From assembly GCA_033060915.1 (NCBI GenBank), contig CM065378.1:12367501-12431500 (forward strand): a DNA stretch of 64,000 nucleotides. Direction: 5' to 3'. Source of the stretch: Euryodendron excelsum (taxonomy: Eukaryota > Streptophyta > Magnoliopsida > Ericales > Pentaphylacaceae). The notes beneath the pieces are model-generated. The model was not told the DNA's origin. It did no database searches and worked only from the letters and a program-made list of their open reading frames with translations. How positions within the stretch are numbered: the first letter of the stretch is position 1; each line of letters starts with the position of its first letter. Positions 35,201 to 46,400 of this stretch are shown here, piece by piece. A program made the position numbers and the translations under genes.

Positions 35201-38200
35201 AGCTTCAGATAACCTATTGAGGGTTTCTTCCAAATGGAGCAACTTATCGGCCACACCTAGCTCCATTCATTGTATCCCATTTTGCAGCTGGCCTAGCCCA
35301 GCTTCCACTGCTTCAATTCGTCCTTTGTTGGATGCAATAAAACCTGGCTCTGATACCAATTAATAAGTCTCAGTCAGAAGCCACAAACAGATAAGTATTC
35401 TCTTTGGGTGAGAACAAACCACAAGATAACTTTTGAAAAAGATAATCTGCATGTCCTTTTCATTCATTTCCATGGCCAATAAATAGGCAAAACCTAACAA
35501 ACCCACTAACATATCTTCAGCTTTTACAGCCAAAAGTGATGACCCACTACATTACAATAAAACCAGAAATAACAATAATACGAAATTAACGGAAACATAA
35601 ACAAATAGATTTGAAAAAGCAACAATTGCTTTGACTAAGTCATGGCTTGACTCAAGCCGCTTGCACAAGCATGTGCACGTGTCCTTGTTGCACGTACTTC
35701 GGATTTCTCTTGATAGCACGTTGTGGGCGCACTAGTAGTTGAGGTGTATCAGATTTGGATAGAATAAACACGTGAGCTTCACATGGGTTCCACTTTTGAG
35801 CTTCACACGAGAACCTTATGAGCTCCGTGTGGTCAAAGAAAGCCAAGAACCAACAGGCTTTCTTAGTCCAAATCCCTTTTTGGAATTGATAATCTATGTT
35901 ACTCGGACTCAGGTATAGGTGTCGGACACGGGTACATATCTATAGGTCAGGTTCACCTCTCCTTCAAGTTATAAGATACGGGGACTTGGTAAAAAGTGTC
36001 CAAAAATTATACACGGGTACAGGGATACGGCAAAAAAGTGTCCAAAAAAATGTCTTAATCGTCTTCCCCACACGACCTTCATTTTTTTCTCTCACAGCAG
36101 TCACTGGGGCATTAGTTGTTGTATATATATATATGGCAGCATAAACAGCAGCGTCTACAACATATGAGCATTGACAGTCGATGGAGGTAATCAATGGACT
36201 CTGTGATGATGCTCGATCAAGACAGCTGTGTTTGTGAGGAAGAGAGCAACGTCCAACACCGATTCCATACCCACACTCATGTCATGTCGTGTCAAAACGA
36301 GTACTCTGCTCCAAAATGAAGAGTCCAGGTAACATAGTTGACAATTGGACCTAATTGAAAGTATAGGTTCCATTGTGTGATGTGTCACAATTAAAATTGC
36401 AAGAATAAAAAGGAAACTACCCCCAAAACAGTAGGTGTGAAATGTAATTTGCCCTTATCTTTAACATTTAAGATGTGGATTTATCTTTTTGGCCAATCTT
36501 CTTGTATGAGAACAAGTGTTGCATTCACTCAAGTTGTTTTATTGAAGATATTTTGTGTATTTAGTATAATAGTTATAATCTTCACAACCATACTAAAGTT
36601 CTACAATTTGGTACATCTTCTATGCTTTCTAATGTTCTAACATCTCAATGGGTTATCCTGCATAAATGGGGCAAATAAAACCACTGATGATTTGCATTTA
36701 ACACATCAATGAAAATATTTTTTGGTTTAGTTTATACACATGCACCCAAACAACCCAAGTTTATATCAATGAAATTTGTAGGCAAATATATTCTGCATTG
36801 CACATGGTATGATATTTGAATAATTGTGTTAAGTTGTTCTACACAAGACTCTTTACGACATGCTCTGCTCTTTGTCTATGTAGAAGAGCCTCTCATAATT
36901 TTCATTTACAATGGCAACAGAACTACTCGCTCTACATGTCCTTGAACTTTTATTTACAAAAGTACGATGGACACTTTTTTTTGTGGTTATACTGAACACC
37001 AGTTTTGCTTCATATTTGAAGGGCCTGATAAAGAGCTTCCTCAACTTGCTGTCTTTGGGGAGTTGAATGCGCTTTTCCCTGGAGTGCGAATGCATGTAGA
37101 GCTTGTTGGACCTGCAATTCCACAACATAGGTCAGTTGCATGCTTCTTTATTGATGTTCTCAGTTTCTTTACTGCTTGATATATGTGCTGTGGGTTGGAT
37201 GGGTGGAAGCCAATCCTAGGAGAACCATGAGGGTGGAGCAGCCCATCAATTACTTGTCAACATGAGCTTCTAATTCATTTACTGGATTCACAATGAATCA
37301 AAGTTTGGAATTTAGTCTTAATTGCTTCATGTTTAAATGAGTTTGGTTGGTTTAGGTCATTTTATGATCGATTCCCATTTCTGTAATAGCCTTTCAAACA
37401 CACACACACACACCCCCCAAGTTGTTTTTCTTATTTTTTCTAAGAAAAATTATTTGAGGCGTCATGGGAACTGGGAACTGAACTTCTGATGTTTCCATTG
37501 GGATAAACTGATTGTTTACCTGATGCTGCAAACCTGGTCCAGTTGAACATGGTTCATTTGCAAAATTTATGTAGGGTGAGCACTGATTTCAATCCTGAAC
37601 TCTGCAAAAAGTTGAATATCCAACTGGAAGCACTTGTGTAACCTTGCTCAAGTTGCATTGTTCTCCTGTCACAGTAGGTGGGTTCTATCATTTGTTATGA
37701 TGCATCCATTATCCCTTTGTTGTATAATTTTTTATTTTTGTGATCCCTTAATTGAACTTAGTTTCCTCCTCTTAGGTGGGTTCCTGGCCAGTGGCCATCT
37801 TATCTGCCCTTTAGGGTTCTATTTTTCATCTATCTCGTCATCTTGTAAAGAATTTAACCAGCATGTTCTTTTTTGTGAGCTTTGTCCGTCTTCCTTCGAG
37901 CATTTATCACTCTTCTCAATTACAAGAATCTCCAAACCCCCGCCCCAAACACACCCCCCCCCAAAAAAAGGCCGCTGTTCCTTCTCCCTCCCTGCCCCTT
38001 CTCTGTTTCCCTCTGCAAGTGTTCAAAACCAAATCCGTGCCTTAATACTTGTGCCTTTCCTTCTAAGGTAGGACAAAACATTTTGGAACTATTTTGGTTA
38101 TATAATCTGGATAGCAGATCATAAGAGTGACAGTACTGTATGGTTACACTAACTAAACTAGTCTCATTTTTGTGTTTGGATTAATCTTGGGGATTCTGTT

Positions 38201-39934
38201 TGTATAGTCAGAATATAATTATTGTTGTGAGGGATATTTATGGATTATCCTATGCAGGTACGTTATGGAATCGCATCTAGTATATTTTGTTTCATTGTAC
38301 ATTCTATTCCACATGGAAATAGAAATATAAGTAACAATAAGAAATATGTTACCTTTGGAAATTATGTTTCATTTTGGATATCAGTTGGTAGGGTATTGGT
38401 GGTAACTGACCACAATGACTTCCTTTGTTGACATGTTCAGTTGATGAGGATAGAGGTTGGGCAAATGCCAAGTTAAAAATTTTTGACAACCGGCTTCAAG
38501 AGAAAGCCCCAATAATGATGATGAGAGAACTGTGGAATGATGACTCAGAACTTCCATGCACTTATCATTTTCATTGTCTTGAATGAAGCATTAGAACATG
38601 TTAGAAGTGCTTGCAAGATGCTATATGTTTAACTCATGCCTATGGCCTGGAATGCTGGGCTGTTGGGCAACATGCCATTAGTCTAATATAAGGATGCTGA
38701 GAGGAATGGTGTAAAGACGAGAAATGTTAGAAAATGAAACTGGTAGATTTGAGAAAGCTATGAGGTGGTAACAATTTAGGCCAAGTTGAAAATGCTTTGG
38801 TCTTGTTCAGTGGGATCATTTGTATGGCAACTGTGAAATGGTAAATGATTCTAATTGAAGATGATGCTAGGATGGGGTATATCTTGATTATAAAAAAGGG
38901 TTCAGCTTTTGATCTTTTTTCTTTTCAAAAGGTATGGTGGCTGTTGACTTCACATTCGATAGTGTTGGATAGGCAATTGCAGGGAGGCGGCATGCCTTGT
39001 GTGGGATTGTGCATGGTTGAGTTTTGTTTTTAATTTTTTATCACTTAGATTTCAGGTCATGAGTTTAAATTATTTGCCATTTTTGGTTAGTTACTTGGTT
39101 GCTTCTTATTGGTGACTTCCTGGGAGAAATTAGAATGATGACCATCATGTTTAACTAGCTTATTGGTTATATTTGTTTTGCATTTGCTTGACTAGGGATG
39201 GTGAGAAGATTGATCTTTACAGTTATGCTCACTGCAATGAGACAGATTGCATTTGCAAATCTTCAAGTGAGAATTTAAGCTTGCATGAGAGTGGTAAAAG
39301 TTCAGTGGTCAGATTAAGGCTTCATTCAGGTTATTATCATGACCGTTACAGAGATATAGCAAAGGTTGTCCACCCTTAGTTTGTTATGTAAAGATGTTTC
39401 CGCAGTGTGTTTGATGCTTCTTACCTAGAGCTTCTCATGAGGTCTATTCCATGGACAGGATTCTTTTCCTCATCTAGTGATTGCTCCAAACGCTGGTGTT
39501 GCTGCTTTCACGAGCTGGTTACCAACTATAGTATGTCTTTGGTTCCCTTACCGTGTTTTTGGGGTTTTTGTTCCTGGGGAGCAATGGGTTTTTTTTGTTG
39601 TTGTTGTTATCTTTGACTTGCTGAAATTCACTTGTGCATTTCAGGAGCTTATAAAGGAGATAAATGTCCCAGCAGTTTTTTCTGATTACTGTGAAGAAGC
39701 TTCTCATCTGGCTGCTCGTTGCATAAGCACTGTAACTGGCTGTCCTCTCCCGATTCCTGTATGCTCTCGTTCCTTTCTCTCAAAAACCAATGAACAGTAA
39801 GTGAAATTGATTAGACTGGTATTGATTTCCATCCTCTACAGATTCAGCTGAATCCATTCAGGCAGCCAATGGTGGTGGATAACAGTCCTTTGTTTCTTCC
39901 TTGCTACTCAAATTGCTTTCTCTTCGGGATGTGA
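26260..39934 (+). CDS. MYND-type zinc finger protein, ZMYND15/MSS51-like
   Basis: Eleven GT-AG exons in continuous phase give 386 aa: 26260-26394, 27287-27400, 27522-27640, 29133-29179, 29267-29367, 29700-29787, 37022-37130, 39196-39364, 39459-39530, 39645-39758 and 39842-39934. The MYND finger sits in exons 1-2 ([19 protein letters not shown], then HWSVHKEEC); one usual Cys is His (SISHQ). The rest is a domain with [59 protein letters not shown] and a C terminus ending CFLFGM, a layout recalling the C-terminal domain of MSS51/ZMYND15 proteins. Molecular role unknown; MYND fingers bind proline-rich partners. Exon 4 is only 47 bp. Intron 6 is about 7.2 kb because a chromovirus inserted there on the opposite strand. 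The first in-frame ATG is 26260. Whether the long intron is still spliced cannot be told from sequence. Confidence 0.88.
30374..30520. repeat. AT-rich repeat remnant hit by the gypsy insertion
   Basis: Starts GGGTAAATTTCAATTTGCC, followed by CTGTAGTTTGGGGTGAATTT and a repeated TATAGTTTCAATT word. Sequences of this wording are common interspersed non-coding repeats in plant introns. The retrotransposon inserted at its right side. Ends are approximate. Confidence 0.35.
30521..30911 (-). repeat. 3' LTR of the gypsy element
   Basis: 391 bp; on the minus strand it begins TGATACACCTCAAC and ends CCTATTA. By eye about 23 positions differ from the other LTR (about 94% identity), so the insertion is not recent. 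Confidence 0.9.
30912..34240 (-). pseudogene. pol remnant of the gypsy element (PR-RT-RH-IN-chromodomain)
   Basis: Successive minus-strand blocks are: aspartic protease (33968-34240, [15 protein letters not shown]), reverse transcriptase (33016-33870, with [14 protein letters not shown] and the catalytic [11 protein letters not shown]), RNase H (32605-33006), integrase zinc finger and core (31909-32454 with [12 protein letters not shown] and CEICQKNK; 31375-31812 with SDRDPIF and [10 protein letters not shown]), and a chromodomain-like tail (30845-31078, [20 protein letters not shown]). Several stops and frame changes separate the blocks, so no polyprotein can be made. Confidence 0.9.
34256..35340 (-). 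pseudogene. gag remnant of the gypsy element
   Basis: Minus-strand frame 34256-35032 shows a gag core ([49 protein letters not shown]) and one zinc knuckle, [14 protein letters not shown]. The N-terminal part continues to about 35340 near the primer binding site but is interrupted by stop codons and a frame change (34897-35256 lies in another frame). Not functional as it stands. Confidence 0.85.
35361..35751 (-). repeat. 5' LTR of the gypsy element
   Basis: 391 bp, the same length as its partner, followed on the minus strand by two bases and then the tRNA-Met primer binding site. Confidence 0.9.
35757..37021. other. Right part of MYND intron 6
   Basis: Non-coding. Around 35895-36030 the words TTACTCGGACTC..GGTGTCGGACACGGGTAC occur, which resemble a common plant MITE-like phrase, but no terminal repeats could be defined. 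The acceptor for exon 7 is at 37020-37021. Confidence 0.45.
37131..39195. other. MYND intron 7
   Basis: About 2.07 kb. Contains a (CA)n tract near 37398-37413. Frames such as 37634-38071 (145 codons) lack splice-site support and interrupt the phase of the gene, so they are not exons. Confidence 0.55.
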
Positions 39935-40733
39935 ACTGGCCTACCCAATATATCACAGTTTCCGAAGATTGTTCATCATCTTCCCTATATGAAAGTTTCG
40001 AGGTTTCTTGAATCAACAGAGCATGTAACTATGGAGATGATGTGTTCAACATAACTGACATACTACTGGCTTTGTGGTCTGAGCTATTCGTTATCCCTAT
40101 GCGCCAAAGTTCACGGAGGCAGATTGAGGGCTTCGATGTGGCTAAAAGGATATAACTTGAGCATTTTTCCATGTGAGGACTTGAAAGATATGAATGAAAA
40201 ACGTCATGCTGGCCTTGAACCGTTTACTTTGCCTTGCATCCATGTTGAAAGTTCATGAAAGTTGGCAGTTGTGACTTGTGAGGCATTTGCAAATTTAGGG
40301 GGTCTAATGTTGGTTTTTGAAATCGACATCCCTGTTTCCTTTTGTTCCTGCTCTAATTTTTTTTTTTTTCCTTTTCAAAGATCATAGTAGAATAATATTC
40401 AGATTATCAATTTTTAATTTGATTTTTTTGGCTTCACTAGATGAACATTGGCTTCTTTTTTATTTTTATTTTTTTGGGGGGAGGAGAATTTATTTGGTTT
40501 CTCTTGAGGAGGAAGGAGGAAGGTGACGTGAGGAAGGTCACATGATTTTATGCCTTTTTTTCTTGGCGTGAATTTCAGGGTTTCAACTCTTCAATCTCCG
40601 AGAAGAAACAAATCTATAATCAAGAAGAAAAAAGAGAGTCCTGGAGGCTTAATTTGTGAATTATTGATTGAAATTGAAATGTTAGAGAGTTAAAATTTTG
40701 CTGACTTTGCATGAAAGTGATACAAAACTTAAA
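39935..40733. other. 3' flank of the MYND gene
   Basis: 3' UTR and downstream DNA, with T-rich tracts and no coding potential. Confidence 0.5.
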
Positions 40734-41171
40734 GGGTGATTACATTTTATCCTTTTGTGATTAAAGACAGAATTAAATAATTTTTTGTGATTTAAAAGTA
40801 AACACATAACTCTTGTAATTTGAATTTATTTGTAAAATAGATAAAAATCACTAGACTTACTGAAAATTATATTATATAGTATTTTTATCATTTTATCTCT
40901 TTAAATTAAAACATTGAAAAAGTGATTTGGTCATTTTATGTCAAAATAAAAATTTGTTTATTTTGTGTTATTTTATTAAATCGTCTTTTTAATATTTTAA
41001 TTTAAATAAATAAAAAGTTAAAAATACTTGCATGATAGAATTTTTGTTAAATCTAACAATTTTTATCTATTTTATAGATAAATTTAAATTATAAAGAAAT
41101 CATGTGCTTATTTTTAAATCACACAGATCATTTAATTTTAGCTCAAACCGCAAGATAAAGAATAATTACTC
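40734..41171. repeat. Foldback MITE, family F copy 2
   Basis: Terminal inverted repeats of roughly 115 bp. Left: GGGTGATTACATTTTATCC.., through GTGATTTAAAAGTAAACACA, to AAAATAGATAAAAATC. Right, read on the other strand: GAGTAATTATTCTTTATC.., through GTGATTTAAAAATAAGCACA, to AAAATAGATAAAAATT. By eye about 80% matching. The centre is short and AT-rich. Possible target duplication TAAA. Non-coding. Confidence 0.65.
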
Positions 41172-41434
41172 TAAACTTCAATTACATCCGATACATCACG
41201 ATGCGATTTAAGAAAAGAGACGCTTTGCAAAAACTAATTTTGTATGATTGCTTGCAGAGTTTTAACTATTTTTTTAGTACTTTTGTATAATGACTTGTAA
41301 AATTGTAAATAGAATGACTTGCCAATTGACTGAAAAGAAAAAGAAAAAGTAATTACCCTTGACTCACTTTATTATTTGATTCTCAAGCCACTATTTTACT
41401 TAAAATTATTATTTATTTTAGAAAATATAGATAC

Positions 41435-41810
41435 TGTGACGTATGGGATGACGGCGGCTATAAGCCGCCATCCCTTCCGCAGCCCCCTCCCCCTTTATTC
41501 TCTCTCTCTTTCTTGTATCTATAAATAGAGAGACTTAGAGAGCCTCTCAGCAGAGAGAAAAGAGAGGAAAAATAAAAGAGAGAAATCAAAGAGAGGAAGA
41601 AGAGAGAGGAAAGAGAAGAAAGAGCTGTCTAGGTGAGTTGTAAATATTATGTTGTATTATTATTGGCAATAATATTTTGGGTGGTCCAGAAGATCAACCC
41701 TAAATATTCCTGAAGAATAACTATGATAAATATTTGATAGTTCCTGAAGAACTATTCACGATACATATTTTGTGTTCATTTATTTTTCTGCCTTATTTAC
41801 TTATATAACA
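41435..41810 (+). repeat. 5' LTR of the copia element
   Basis: 376 bp, TGTGACGTATGGG..TTATATAACA, with a TATA box (TATAAATA at 41519-41526) and a purine-rich leader. It opens with a hairpin-capable GACGGCGGCTATAAGCCGCC. Confidence 0.93.
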
Positions 41811-42302
41811 CGTTATCAGCACGATACTCTAACTACTTTATGGTTTTCTTTACATCATAATACTACTTTTTCTGTGTAATTTATCCTCATTTTGAATTCT
41901 TTACTGTGCACTCAATTCGCGTGAACAGTATGAACAGTAATTCACTATTGCGATGAATAGTATTTCTTTTAAAACTTTGTTGCTTTATTTCTCTCATATC
42001 TTGCATTATTTGCCTATGATAGTTAGAGATCTGAAATCCATATTTCGATACCTTTCCATAGACATGTGATTTGACTATTTTTTGATGTATGAATTGAAAG
42101 TTAGAATAAAGACAGAAATAGTAATATTATATATATATCGATGCATGTTACTATTCATGAATAGTGATGAATAGTATTGAAATAGAAAAATATAATATAA
42201 AATGCAATAAATAGTGCATTTATTTTCGTTTAATTATTTATACATCATATTGTCACCATACCTGATTTAAGCTTATTGTTTTGTATGGTATAGCATTGTA
42301 AA

Positions 42303-43327
42303 ATGTCAAATCTTGCCAAATTGGAATTTGTCGCTCTTGATATTTCTGGCGATAATTATTTATCGTGGATCCTTGATGCTGAGATCCATCTTGCTGCAAA
42401 AGCACTTGAACAAATAATAGTGGAGGAAAATGACGCATCCCAGCAGGATCGCGCAAAAGTTATGATTTTCCTTCGCCATCATCTTCATGAGGAACTGAAA
42501 TCAGAATACCTCATGATAAAAGATCCATTGCTCTTGTGACAAAATTTAAAGGAGAGATACGAGCACCAGAAGACCGTAATCCTCTCAAGAGTCAGATCTG
42601 AATGGATGCACCTGAGGTTGCAAGATTATAAAACTGTCAGTGAGTACAACTCTGCATTATTTAAAATCAGCTCACGATTAAAATTATGTGGAGACAAGAT
42701 TACGGATGAAGACATGTTAGAAAAAACATTTTCTACATTCCATGCCTCGAATGTGCTCCTGCAACAGCAATATCGAAAGCGTAGATTTAAGAAATATTCT
42801 GAATTAATATCCTGTCTTCTTGTGGCTGAGCAAAATAATGAGTTGTTACTGAAAAACCATCAGTCCCGACCTACTGGTTCAGCTCCATTCCCTGAAGTGA
42901 ATGCAAGCTCAATTAGCAGACGTGGTCGCGGACGTGGTCGTGATAATGGCAGAAATAATAGTCGCAATCGTGGACATTATCGTGGAGGTTATCATATGAG
43001 ATTTAAAAATACCACACCATACCATCAGCAGTGGAATAAATATGAAAAGGGGAAAGGGTTACAGAATCAACCTCCTCCTAAGAAATCTGAAGATACTTGT
43101 TATAGGTGTGGGATGAGAGGCCATTGGTCACGTACCTGTCGTACGCCCAAACATTTGAGAGAGCTTTACCAAGCCTCAATTAAAAATAAAGAAAAAATGC
43201 AGAATTGCATTTTACAGATTTTGATGCCCAAGTTGATATTTCTCATCTTGATGTTTCAGATTTCTTTGAAGATGCAAGTGGAAGAATAGACCATTTAATT
43301 GGTGATGGAGATGTCCACACTACTTAA
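42303..43327 (+). pseudogene. Broken gag of the copia element
   Basis: Starts MSNLAKLEFVALDISGDNYL and carries the gag UBN2-type region (WMHLRLQDYKTVSEYNSALF, LEKTFSTFHASNVLLQQQY) and a CCHC knuckle CYRCGMRGHWSRTC. Two lesions are visible: an in-frame TGA at 42537-42539, where the family normally has Trp, and a frame change near 43195. After the latter the gag C terminus continues in another frame to TAA at 43325-43327. It cannot make a complete capsid protein. Confidence 0.9.
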
Positions 43328-43439
43328 TTTTCTTGTCTATTTGTTCTAGTTTATGTTGTTTATTATCAGCTTGTGTAATGTTTTCTTTATCTGCTTGTCT
43401 TTGTAATAAATGATCATGTTTTAATTAAGCACTTTTAAT

Positions 43440-46400
43440 ATGTTATATAGATACATGGATCATATCAACACGTTGAATATATCTAAAATGAATGATGAAG
43501 CCATATGTCTGGTAGACAGTGGAACAACACACACAATTCTTCACGAGAAAAAATATTTCTCACACTTGACATTACTTGAAGCTAATGTCAAGACAATCTC
43601 TGGCACAACAAAATTAATTAAAGGCTCCGGAAGGGCCAATATAATATTGCCAAGAGGAACAAAGTTATGCATTGATGATGCATTGTATTCTACAAAATCT
43701 ACACGAAATTTGATTAGTTTTAAAGATATACGTCGTAATGGATATCATATTGAGACGACGAATGCAGATAATGTAGAACAACTCTACATTATTGCTTATA
43801 TTTCAGGAAAGAAATATATATCAAAAAAACTTGCTGCATTGTCTTCTGGATTATATTATACTTCTATAAGAGCAGAAGAATCACCTGTAGTGATGCACCA
43901 AAAGTGCCTTGACCCAAAAAATTTTATACTATGGCATGATCGTTTGGGTCATCCAGGGTCAACCATGATGCGTCGAATTATTGACAATTCACATGGACAT
44001 CCGTTAAAGAACCTGAAGATTCTGTTGTCACATGATTATACAGGTGCTGCCTGTTCACAGGGGAAATTAATTGTCAAACCATCTCCTTCCAAGGTAATTC
44101 TTGAGTCCCCATTATTCTTACAAAAAATTCACGGGGATATCTGTGGGCCAATACATCCTCCATGTGGACCATTTCGTTATTTCATGATTTTAATAGATGC
44201 ATCTACACGGTGGTCACATGTTTGTTTGCTTTCTACCCGTAATATTGCTTTTGCTAGACTGCTTACTCAAATTATTCGCTTACGGGCACAGTTTTCAGAT
44301 TACCCAATCAAGTCGATACGACTAGATAATGCTGAAGAATTTACATCTCAAACCTTTGATGATTATTGTATGTCAATAGGGATTGATGTTGAACACCCAG
44401 TTGCCCACACACATACACAAAATGGTCTTGCTGAAGCGTTTATAAAACGACTCCAATTAATTGCTCGACCTTTACTTATGAAAACAAAATTACCTGTTTC
44501 TGCTTGGGGACATGCCATATTGCATGCTGCATCTTTGGTTAGAGTCCGACCAACTGCTTACCATCAGTACTCACCATTACAACTTGTTATTGGTCAGCAA
44601 CCAAATATTTCTCACTTACGAGTTTTTGGTTGTGCTGTATATGTCCCTATCTCACCCCCACAGCGTACTAAAATGGGTCCCCAACGTAGACTTGGAATTT
44701 ATGTTGGTTTTGATTCTCCATTTATTATTAGATATTTGGAACCCTTAACAGGTGATGTCTTCAAGGCACGTTTCGCGGATTGTCATTTTGATGAGTCAGT
44801 CTTCCCACCATTAGGGGGAGAAAGGACGCAATTAGAAAAACAACGAGAGATCAGTTGGAATATTGCAACAATGTCTCACCTTGATCCTCGAACAAGTCAA
44901 TGTGAATCAGAAATTCACAGAATTATTCATTTACAGACAATTGCAAATCAATTGCCTGATGCCTTCACCGATACAAAGAATGTGACAAAATCACATATAC
45001 CAGCTGCTAATACTCCAGCACGTATTAATGTCCCTGTAGGACAATCTATTAGTACAGCAGCAAATGAATCTAAAATACGCTTGAAGCGTGGGAGGCCTGT
45101 CGATGCAAAAGACACGGTTCCTAGAAAAAGGAAGACACAAGAAACAATGCATAAGCAAGTTGGTGCTTCTGAAGAGAGCACAATATCTAAACTTCCTGAA
45201 GAAGAGAATCCTGAAGAAGAATTCCCAGAAGAGAAACCTCCTGAAGAGATATCTCCTGTAAGTGATATGGTACCTGAAAATAATGAGATCTCAATAAGTT
45301 ATATGAATACAGGAGAAAGCTGGAAAAGAAATAAGATTGTTGTCGACAACATATTTTCATTTAAAGTAGCTCTTGGCATTACCAAAAGTAATAAAGAGAC
45401 TGAACCACAGACAGTCGACGAATGTCGACGTAGAATTGATTGGCCAAAATGGAAAGAAGCTATTGAGGCAGAATTACACTCATTAGCACAACGTAAAGTA
45501 TTTGGACCTGTAGTCCACACACCTGAAGATGTGAAACCTGTTGGATGTAAATGGGTATTCGTACGAAAACGAAATGAGAAAAATGAAATAGTACGATATA
45601 AAGCCCGACTCATAGCACAAGGTTTATCGCAGAGACCTGGTATTGATTATGATGAGACATACTCTCCTGTAATGGATGCCATTACGTTAAGATTCTTAAT
45701 TAGTTTATCAGTCTCAGAAGGACTGGATATGCGTCTGATGGACGTCGTGACAGCCTACTTGTATGGTGAATTAGATAATGATATATATATGAAAATTCCT
45801 GAAGGATTTAAAATGCCTGAAACACATATTTCATCTAGAAGCTTATATTCTATCAAGCTTCAACGATTGTTGTATGGGTTAAAACAATCTGGACGCATGT
45901 GGTACAATCGTCTTAGTGAATATCTATTGCAAAATGGATATGTGAATAATACAATTTGTCCATGCATTTTTATTAAGAAATCAGAATCTGGATTTGCTAT
46001 TATTGCAGTCTATGTCGATGATTTGACTCTTGTTGGAACTTCTGAAGAACTGACAACATCTGCTTGTGATTTAAAGAAGGAATTTGAAATGAAAGATCTT
46101 GGAAAAACCAAGTATTGTCTTGGTTTACAGATTGAGCACTTATCCAATGGAATTCTTGTCCATCAGTCAACATATACTGAAAAGGTTTTAACGCGGTTTT
46201 ACATGGACAAAGCTCATCCATTAAGTTCTCCAATGGTTGTCCGTTCACTCGACGTACATAAAGATATTTTCTGTTCTCAAGATGACGGTGAAGAACTTCT
46301 TGGTCCTGAAGTACCATATCTTAGTGTAATTGGTGCCCTTATGTATCTTGCCAATTGTACAAGACCTGATATAGCATTCGCCGTCAACTTATTGGCACGA

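Larger units (their letters stand above)
30521..35751 (-). mobile_element. Complete but decayed Ty3/gypsy chromovirus in MYND intron 6
   Basis: A 5231-bp element lying antisense to the host gene. It has two 391-bp LTRs, a 5-bp target duplication GATTT (30516-30520, 35752-35756), a primer binding site TGGTATCAGAGC next to the 5' LTR (minus strand, about 35347-35358) complementary to the 3' end of initiator tRNA-Met, and a polypurine tract GGAGGGGGAGG before the 3' LTR (about 30914-30924). The order gag, protease, reverse transcriptase, RNase H, integrase, chromodomain-like tail defines a chromovirus. The small size and short LTRs suggest the Reina group. All reading frames are broken by stops, so it is not autonomous. 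Confidence 0.93.

Noticed and set aside
37634..38071. 145-codon frame in MYND intron 7
   Set aside because: No usable splice sites in the right phase. Exon 7 (phase 2) joins exon 8 directly with family-like sequence [10 protein letters not shown].
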